From UQRS01 sp050946935 (lineage in GTDB: Bacteria; Bacillota; Clostridia; Oscillospirales; Acutalibacteraceae): a stretch of 64,000 bases of DNA. A program made the translations under genes and the position numbers. The notes beneath the pieces are model-generated. The model was given only the letters and a program-made list of their open reading frames with translations. It did not search any database and was not told where the DNA came from. The first letter of the stretch is position 1; every line of letters starts with the position of its first letter. The DNA is taken from positions 1 through 64,000 of the forward strand of contig JBMNVR010000011.1 of NCBI GenBank assembly GCA_050946935.1, in the 5' to 3' direction. Shown in pieces: positions 59,113 through 64,000 of the stretch.

Positions 59113-59180
59113 GGGAGCTCCTCCTTTTTTCAGATTCAGAAAAGCCGGCGCAAAACCGGCGTCAGTCTGTAAGGCTTAGG

Positions 59181-61643
59181 TTAATCGGTCTGGCCGTTGG
59201 CCTGCATCTCCAAAAACTCCGCCTTGGAGAGGAGGACCTGCCGCGGCTTGGAGCCTTCGTAGGGGCCGACGATGCCCTTTTGCTCCATCTGATCGACGAT
59301 GCGGGCGGCGCGGGCATAGCCGAGCTTGAGCCGCCGCTGCAAAAGGGAGGTCGAGGCCTGTCCCGCGTCGATGACCACCTCGATCGCCTGGTTAATCATG
59401 GGATCGAAATCCTCAGCAGCGTCCTCGTCCTTGGCCGATTTCTCAGCGACCGCCTGGCGTTCGATCTCCTCCAGCACGGCCTCGTCGTACTCACCGGTTT
59501 TGCCGTTTTTGATGAATTCCACAACCGCTTCAACTTCGTCGTCGTCGACAAAGCAGCCCTGCACCCGGCGGGGCTTAACTGCGCCAACGGGGTAGAAGAG
59601 CATATCGCCGCGGCCCATCAGCCGCTCGGCGCCGCTCATATCGAGGATGGTGCGGCTGTCCACGCTGGAGGAGACGGCAAAGGCAATTCGGGTGGGAATG
59701 TTGGCCTTGATGACGCCGGTGATGACATTGACCGACGGCCGCTGGGTCGCGATAATCAGGTGCATACCGGCAGCGCGTGCCTTCTGCGCGATGCGGCAGA
59801 TGGCGTCCTCTACCTCACCCGGAGCGGTCATCATCAGATCGGCCAGCTCGTCAATGATGATGACGATGTGCGGCATGGGGATCATATCTTCGTTCTGCTC
59901 GGCCAGTCGGTTGTAGCCCTTCAGGTCGCGGACGTTGTTTTCGGCAAAGAGCTTGTAGCGGTTCTCCATTTCGGTTACCGCCCAGCCGAGGGCGCCGGCC
60001 GCCCGCCGCGGCTCGGTCACGACCGGAACCAGCAGGTGGGGGATGCCGTTATAGATGCCCAGCTCGACCACCTTGGGGTCAATCATCAGCAGCTTGACCT
60101 CGTCCGGGCTGGCCTTGAACAGCAGGCTCATGATGATCGAGTTGATGCAGACCGACTTACCCGATCCGGTTGCGCCGGCGATCAGGCCGTGCGGCATCTT
60201 AGCGATGTCGGTGACGACAGCGTTGCCGGCGATGTCCCGGCCGAGGGCGATGGTTAGCTTGCTTTTGGCGTCAAGGAAGGCGGGAGACTCCAATATCTCC
60301 CGCACGTGGACGATCGAACTGATTTTGTTGGGCACCTCAATGCCGACGGCCGCCTTGTTGGGGATCGGCGCCTCGATCCGGACGCCGGCGGTGGCTAAAT
60401 TGAGGGCGATGTCGTCCGAAAGGTTGGTGATTTTGTTGATTTTGACGCCGGCGGCCGGCTGCAGCTCATACCGGGTGACTGAGGGGCCGCGGCTGATGTC
60501 GACAATCCGTGTTTCCACTCCGAAGCTGCGGAGGGTGTCAACCAGCTTGGTGGCCGTTGCTTTCAGCTCGTCGCTGATGTCGGCCGTCCGCTCGGCACCG
60601 CCCCGCTGTAAAAGGGAGACTGGCGGAAAACGGTAATCCTCCTCTCCCTCAACCGTGATACCGCTGCTTTCAGGCACCGAGAAGGCTTCGGCCGGCCCGG
60701 GCGGATTTTCCTCGGGCGTTTGGGGGGCGAACAGTTCCTCCGAAATGCCGTCGATGGCAGCGTCAATCGGATTGGAGTCGGTTTTTTGCTTTTTTCGCTT
60801 GGGCTTCTCCTCCGGCGGCCGGTCGTGATAGGCGTCGATCACGTTGCGTTCCATTTCGCGCAGGTCAGGTTCTTTTCCAGCCCGCTCGGCTGCGGCCGCG
60901 ATGGCCTTCTGCCGCTCCTCCTCATCATCCAGAGGAACGTCCACGTCAAATTTACGTCGGGTCAGGTCGGCAATCTCCTCCCTGCGGCGGGCGGTTTCCT
61001 CCCGATGGGCGGAAAGCGCCTCACCAGCGGCGCGGGCGGTCTTCTGCGCCGGCTTTGCAAAGAAATTCCAGGCCGAGATCAGGGTGGTGCCGGTGGCCAG
61101 CATGAAAAAGACGATGGTCAGAATCACGATGGTGACGGCCGCCCCGGTCTTTCCGCACAGACGGGTCAGCGGGTATCCGAGCAGGCAGCCGAAGAAGCCG
61201 CCCCCCTTCATTGCCGTCCCATTCTGGTAGGCCGTCACAGCCGAGTCGATAAACCCGAGGGTCGAGCCGCTCTCTCGCCCGAAGATGTCGATGGCCGCGC
61301 CGAGCAGGAAAACCACCAGCGCGCTTTCGGTCGATTTGCGGCCAAAATGGGCGGTGCGGCTTCCTCTTGCACAGAGGACGGCGATAAACCCGAGTACAAA
61401 CGGACAAAGCCAGGCGCAGACGCCGAAGATGCCGAATAGGAAACTATGCAGCGCGGCCCAAACATTCTGCCCTTTGATCAGGACGACAAACAGCAAAAAG
61501 ACCGCCGTCGCGAACAAGACGATGGCTACGATTTGCCTTTGGCCGGAGTCGACGGGCGGCGCGGCGCGGCGATCGTGAATTTCGGTTGCGGTGGCGCTTT
61601 TGGGCCTTGTGCTTTTTTTCTTTTTTCTGGATTGTGACGCCAT
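59181..61643 (-). CDS. spoIIIE: FtsK/SpoIIIE-family DNA translocase
   Basis: An 820-residue DNA pump. Four membrane segments lie in residues 35-190, a charged linker follows to about 330, then the alpha, beta and gamma motor parts: Walker A AGATGSGKSVCINSIIMSLL near residue 485, Walker B HIVIIIDELADLMM, and the C-terminal winged helix (LQRRLKLGYARAARIVDQME) that reads the DNA orientation. It moves the chromosome into the forespore or through the division septum. Its neighbours tepA and ylzJ-like are those of the sporulation-associated spoIIIE in Bacillus, which favours that name over ftsK. Confidence 0.94.
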   Translation of the reverse strand: MASQSRKKKKSTRPKSATATEIHDRRAAPPVDSGQRQIVAIVLFATAVFLLFVVLIKGQNVWAALHSFLFGIFGVCAWLCPFVLGFIAVLCARGSRTAHFGRKSTESALVVFLLGAAIDIFGRESGSTLGFIDSAVTAYQNGTAMKGGGFFGCLLGYPLTRLCGKTGAAVTIVILTIVFFMLATGTTLISAWNFFAKPAQKTARAAGEALSAHREETARRREEIADLTRRKFDVDVPLDDEEERQKAIAAAAERAGKEPDLREMERNVIDAYHDRPPEEKPKRKKQKTDSNPIDAAIDGISEELFAPQTPEENPPGPAEAFSVPESSGITVEGEEDYRFPPVSLLQRGGAERTADISDELKATATKLVDTLRSFGVETRIVDISRGPSVTRYELQPAAGVKINKITNLSDDIALNLATAGVRIEAPIPNKAAVGIEVPNKISSIVHVREILESPAFLDAKSKLTIALGRDIAGNAVVTDIAKMPHGLIAGATGSGKSVCINSIIMSLLFKASPDEVKLLMIDPKVVELGIYNGIPHLLVPVVTEPRRAAGALGWAVTEMENRYKLFAENNVRDLKGYNRLAEQNEDMIPMPHIVIIIDELADLMMTAPGEVEDAICRIAQKARAAGMHLIIATQRPSVNVITGVIKANIPTRIAFAVSSSVDSRTILDMSGAERLMGRGDMLFYPVGAVKPRRVQGCFVDDDEVEAVVEFIKNGKTGEYDEAVLEEIERQAVAEKSAKDEDAAEDFDPMINQAIEVVIDAGQASTSLLQRRLKLGYARAARIVDQMEQKGIVGPYEGSKPRQVLLSKAEFLEMQANGQTD

Positions 61644-61700
61644 AGCGTATGTACATTCCTTTCTGTTACAGAGCTTTTATGAAAATATCGGCTTTCGGCC

Positions 61701-62554
61701 TTATGCAAACAGGCTGTGACCGGCAATACCCTCCGCGATCGAGAGCAGCAGACAGACCGTGCCCAAAGCGGTGCAGGAATAGCCGAATATGTGAAATTTA
61801 TCTTTTTTGACCAGTACGTCGATCGGTCGGACAGCGAAAATCCCCACTATAGTCGAGACCGCGATCCCGACCAGCGTGGGAGGAACAGAAAGCGTGTTCT
61901 CTCCCCGAAGAAGGCCGATCATCTCAAACAGATTCGCACCGAGCACGGCTGGAATTCCCATGATGAAGGAGAATTCGACCGTTTTCGTCTTGCTGAGGCC
62001 GAGCAGCAGCGCGACCGCGATGGTCACCCCGGAGCGGGACACGCCGGGCAGCGCCGCCACACCCTGCATAATCCCCATGGCCAGCGCGACCGGCCATGTA
62101 ATTTGCTCGGTCGGATGCTTGATCCTCCTCTCCACGGCCGCTGCTGCGAAAATCGGCCCGCCGGCCGCGAGGAGGGAGAATCCCTCCACATACAGGCTGC
62201 CGTCGGCGGCGGTTGCCCGGATAGGCTCCCTGATGAAAAAAGAGGAGCAGCGGCAAAAAGGACAAAAGAATCATACAAACAAAATTGCGGTCATCCGATC
62301 GGCCTTTCCATTTCAAACGACCGTGAAAAAGGTCTTCGGTCATCCGGAAAAATTCAAGAAAGATCCGGCCGCCCCGTCCTCGATAGCAGAAAATCACGGC
62401 CGGGAGTGTGCCAAGATGCAAAAGCACGGTGACCGCCGGTTTCTCGTTTCCGGTAATGTGTTGGAAGATGGAAAGGTTGTCCAGAGCCGGAAATCGGCAG
62501 AAATTTCGAAACACCTTGTAAAATTCCCTGAAAAATTGCTTCGAAAAATCCCAT
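61701..62554 (-). pseudogene. uppP: Undecaprenyl-diphosphatase gene with two frameshifts
   Basis: Three minus-strand frames join into a UppP/BacA protein of about 283 residues. Part 1: MGFFEAIFQGILQGVSKFLP then ISGSG. Part 2: NLSIFQHITGNEKPAVTVLL then HLGTLPAVIF and MILLSFLPLLLFF. Part 3: IREPIRATAADGSLYVEGFS through GVAALPGVSRSGVTIAVALL to the end. The first break is near 62480 (one extra base around GGACAACC), the second at the A6 run about 62235-62240, where five A's would restore the frame. Both catalytic blocks (QGVSKFLPIS and PGVSRSG) are present. UppP recycles the lipid carrier of cell-wall synthesis. Either the copy is dead and another exists, or the sequence has errors. Confidence 0.8.
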
Positions 62555-62695
62555 ACTATGTAAAACGCCTTTCTGTTTTTTCAAAATTCAGCTTTGAAGA
62601 ACACAGGCTTTTTGCGTATCGGTATGTACGGCGAAAGGCGAACCTTTCCGCCGTGGGATATACGGGAGTGAACGGCGTTCCGCCTGGCGGAGGGT

Positions 62696-62917
62696 TTATT
62701 CCTCCGGCACATCGGTTTGTCCGGCTGTTCTCTCCTTTTGCGGGAGGGACTTGTCCGCCGGATCCGGCAGCGGCTCGCCGGGAAGGATGCCGCCCGGCAG
62801 CACAGTCTCCTTCAAATAATCAGCCGGGTCGGTGGAGGGAGGCGGCCCGTTCGGGTGTCTTTTCTGTCCCTCCTCCGGGAAGACGCAGGAGAAGGGGACG
62901 ACCGTGTGCAGGATCAT
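62696..62917 (-). CDS. YlzJ-like protein
   Basis: A 73-residue protein beginning MILHTVVPFSCVFPEEGQ, the pattern of YlzJ-like proteins (M-I-L-Y-T-x-x-P-x-x-x-V-F). Its ATG overlaps the tepA stop (GAATGA) and has GGGAGGCGG nine bases upstream. In Bacillus ylzJ lies between tepA (ymfB) and spoIIIE, exactly as here apart from the intervening uppP. The rest is Pro- and charge-rich and probably unstructured. Function unknown. Confidence 0.75.
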   Translation of the reverse strand: MILHTVVPFSCVFPEEGQKRHPNGPPPSTDPADYLKETVLPGGILPGEPLPDPADKSLPQKERTAGQTDVPEE

Positions 62918-63687
62918 TCGGCCGCCGCCTCCCTTTGTGTTTCGATCATCTCATACAAAGACGCGATTGCGTCCGACAGCCCGCCGAGACTGTCGATCAG
63001 ACCGACTTCGACCGCTTTTTCTCCGTCCAGTACCGAGCCAACGTCGGTGACCATTTCTCCGATATTCATCATCAGCTCGCGGAAGGTCTCCGGCCGGATG
63101 CGGGAGTTGTCGGTGACAAAGCGGGTGATGCGGTCCTGCATCTTTTCAAAATAATCGAGGGTTTGCGGAACGCCGAGTACCAGCCCGCTCATCCGCACGG
63201 GATGGATGGTCATGGTGGCCGATGGGGCAATAAAGCTTTTTCTTGAAGAGACGGCCAGCGGCACCCCGATCGAGTGGCCGCCCCCCAGCACCAGGGAGAC
63301 GGTCGGCTTTTTCATCCCGGCGATCAGCTCGGCGATGGCCAGTCCGGCCTCGACGTCGCCGCCGACCGTGTTGAGGATGATGAGCAGCCCCTCAATCTCG
63401 GGAGACTGCTCGATGGCGACCAGTTGGGGGATGACATGCTCGTACTTGGTGGTTTTGTTCTGGCTGGGGAGGATATAGTGCCCCTCCACCTGCCCGATAA
63501 TGGAAAGGCAGTGGATGGTGTGCCGTCCGTCTCCGACCGTGACGGCGCCGATCTCTTTGATCGCGCCGATCTCGTCCTTGGAAAGGCCGGCCTCCTCCGC
63601 GCCGCCCGCCGGCTGTTCATCCGGGTTGTCGGGCGCGTTGCCAATGTAATCGTCGCTGTTTTCTGAATGGCTGTTTTGTTGTTTCAT
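62914..63687 (-). CDS. tepA: TepA, ClpP-fold translocation-enhancing protease
   Basis: A 257-residue ClpP-class serine protease. The first 40 residues are a charged tail. The ClpP fold shows LLIILNTVGGDVEAGLAIAE, the nucleophile Ser in GGGHSIGVPLAVSSRKSF near residue 142, and the His in TMTIHPVRMSGL near residue 163. In Bacillus TepA has been linked to secretion and to cleaving spore small acid-soluble proteins. ACGGAGG precedes the ATG. It heads the tepA / ylzJ-like / uppP / spoIIIE / hydrolase / cupin / rarA row on this strand. Confidence 0.92.
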   Translation of the reverse strand: MKQQNSHSENSDDYIGNAPDNPDEQPAGGAEEAGLSKDEIGAIKEIGAVTVGDGRHTIHCLSIIGQVEGHYILPSQNKTTKYEHVIPQLVAIEQSPEIEGLLIILNTVGGDVEAGLAIAELIAGMKKPTVSLVLGGGHSIGVPLAVSSRKSFIAPSATMTIHPVRMSGLVLGVPQTLDYFEKMQDRITRFVTDNSRIRPETFRELMMNIGEMVTDVGSVLDGEKAVEVGLIDSLGGLSDAIASLYEMIETQREAAAE

Positions 63688-63844
63688 AGCTGCAAACCTC
63701 CGTTTCGGTTAGTATTTGCCGTCATGGAGGTTTCATGCATACGGAAAACGAACAAAAACAGTATACCCGATATAGTATAACACTTTATGTAAATCTCCGC
63801 AAGCGGGTGAAAGAGAAAACCTTCGTGCTGTTTTTACAAAGCAG

Positions 63845-63885
63845 AAAACCGCCGCCCGAAGATCGTCATTCTCCGGGCGGCGGTA
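63845..63885 (-). terminator. Terminator of the dockerin gene at the right edge
   Basis: On the minus strand CCGCCGCCCG pairs with CGGGCGGCGG and is followed by TTTTCTG. It lies about 60 bases past the stop codon of the partial dockerin gene. Confidence 0.75.
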
Positions 63886-63944
63886 TGTCGTTTGAAATGT
63901 TGCGGGAGGCACGCTCTCTCAGACCGAGAGACGGACGGCGGCGT

Positions 63945-64000
63945 TCAGTCGAACGCGCCGGCGACGATGTAGCTGCGGAGCGCCACCACGTCGGCTACGC
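63945..64000 (-). CDS. C-terminal end of a dockerin-bearing protein, cut by the window edge
   Basis: The last 17 codons of a minus-strand gene read VADVVALRSYIVAGAFD and stop. This matches the second dockerin helix of the GH115 protein (VSDVIALRQMIV and VSDVVQLRGLIVSG), so another secreted dockerin enzyme begins beyond the window. A terminator follows at 63845-63885. Only the final helix and half a calcium loop are visible. Confidence 0.65.
   Translation of the reverse strand, partial: VADVVALRSYIVAGAFD

Noticed and set aside
59280..60257. Long plus-strand reading frame opposite spoIIIE
   Set aside because: Antisense shadow of the DNA translocase; composition is His/Asp/Val-rich as expected for a complement frame.

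Overview
The window looks like the chromosome of an anaerobic, spore-forming, GC-rich Firmicute, most likely a gut or rumen clostridium of the Oscillospiraceae type. The evidence is: sporulation genes (spoIIE, spoIIGA-sigE), IreB, a T-box-controlled pheST, a fermentative AdhE, dockerin-bearing secreted enzymes, Rnf-like proteins, and strong AGGAGG ribosome binding sites with frequent TTG and GTG starts. Two AT-rich patches (about 1.3-3.1 kb and 11.2-12.9 kb) stand out from this background and hold mobile-element material.

Layout. 0-3.1 kb: edge of a membrane protein, an AraC regulator, a lone TnpB element (IS200/IS605 type) and a second IS-like end. 3.1-11.1 kb: two large secreted proteins for acetylated glucuronoxylan, a dockerin-bearing GH115 alpha-glucuronidase and an SGNH esterase. 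11.2-12.9 kb: remnant of a mobilizable element (MobC-like gene, oriT-like inverted repeats, broken YopX-like gene). 13-24 kb: lipoprotein, AraC regulators, HtrA protease, AdhE, an isolated 5S rRNA gene, SpoIIE, IreB. 24.4-28.3 kb: pheST with a T-box leader. 28.5-37.6 kb: acpS, the NAD(P)HX repair enzyme, an orphan MazF-type RNase, spoIIGA-sigE, a ZIP transporter and a class D sortase operon. 37.6-41.9 kb: GH130 / LacI / (alpha/alpha)6 glycosidase operon. 42.1-46 kb: a second T-box leader in front of a fused TIM-barrel/acyl-CoA ligase, then rpe. 46-51.2 kb: MecA-like adaptor and an operon of RnfC-like, RnfD-like, HPr-kinase-like and PqqD proteins followed by AzlCD. 51.4-57.8 kb: membrane and propeller proteins, YbaK, a tRNA 3' fragment, an SDR, two bPH2 membrane proteins and RarA. 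57.8-64 kb: frameshifted cupin, ComEC-type hydrolase, SpoIIIE/FtsK, frameshifted uppP, YlzJ-like, TepA, and the dockerin tail of another secreted protein at the right edge.

How the genes work together. The dockerin proteins at both ends suggest a cellulosome-like system for plant hemicellulose, with GH130 and its partner processing mannosides in the cytoplasm and AdhE closing the fermentation. The sporulation genes spoIIE and spoIIGA both carry a near-consensus sigma-A promoter with the unusually long 21-bp spacer typical of Spo0A-activated genes. The most unusual units are the T-box-controlled TIM-barrel/AMP-ligase fusion and the RnfC/RnfD-like plus HprK-like plus PqqD operon, whose functions I cannot name. 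Three single-base frame breaks (one in a cupin gene, two in uppP), with a possible fourth at the cupin start, lie within 5 kb and may be real decay or sequence error.
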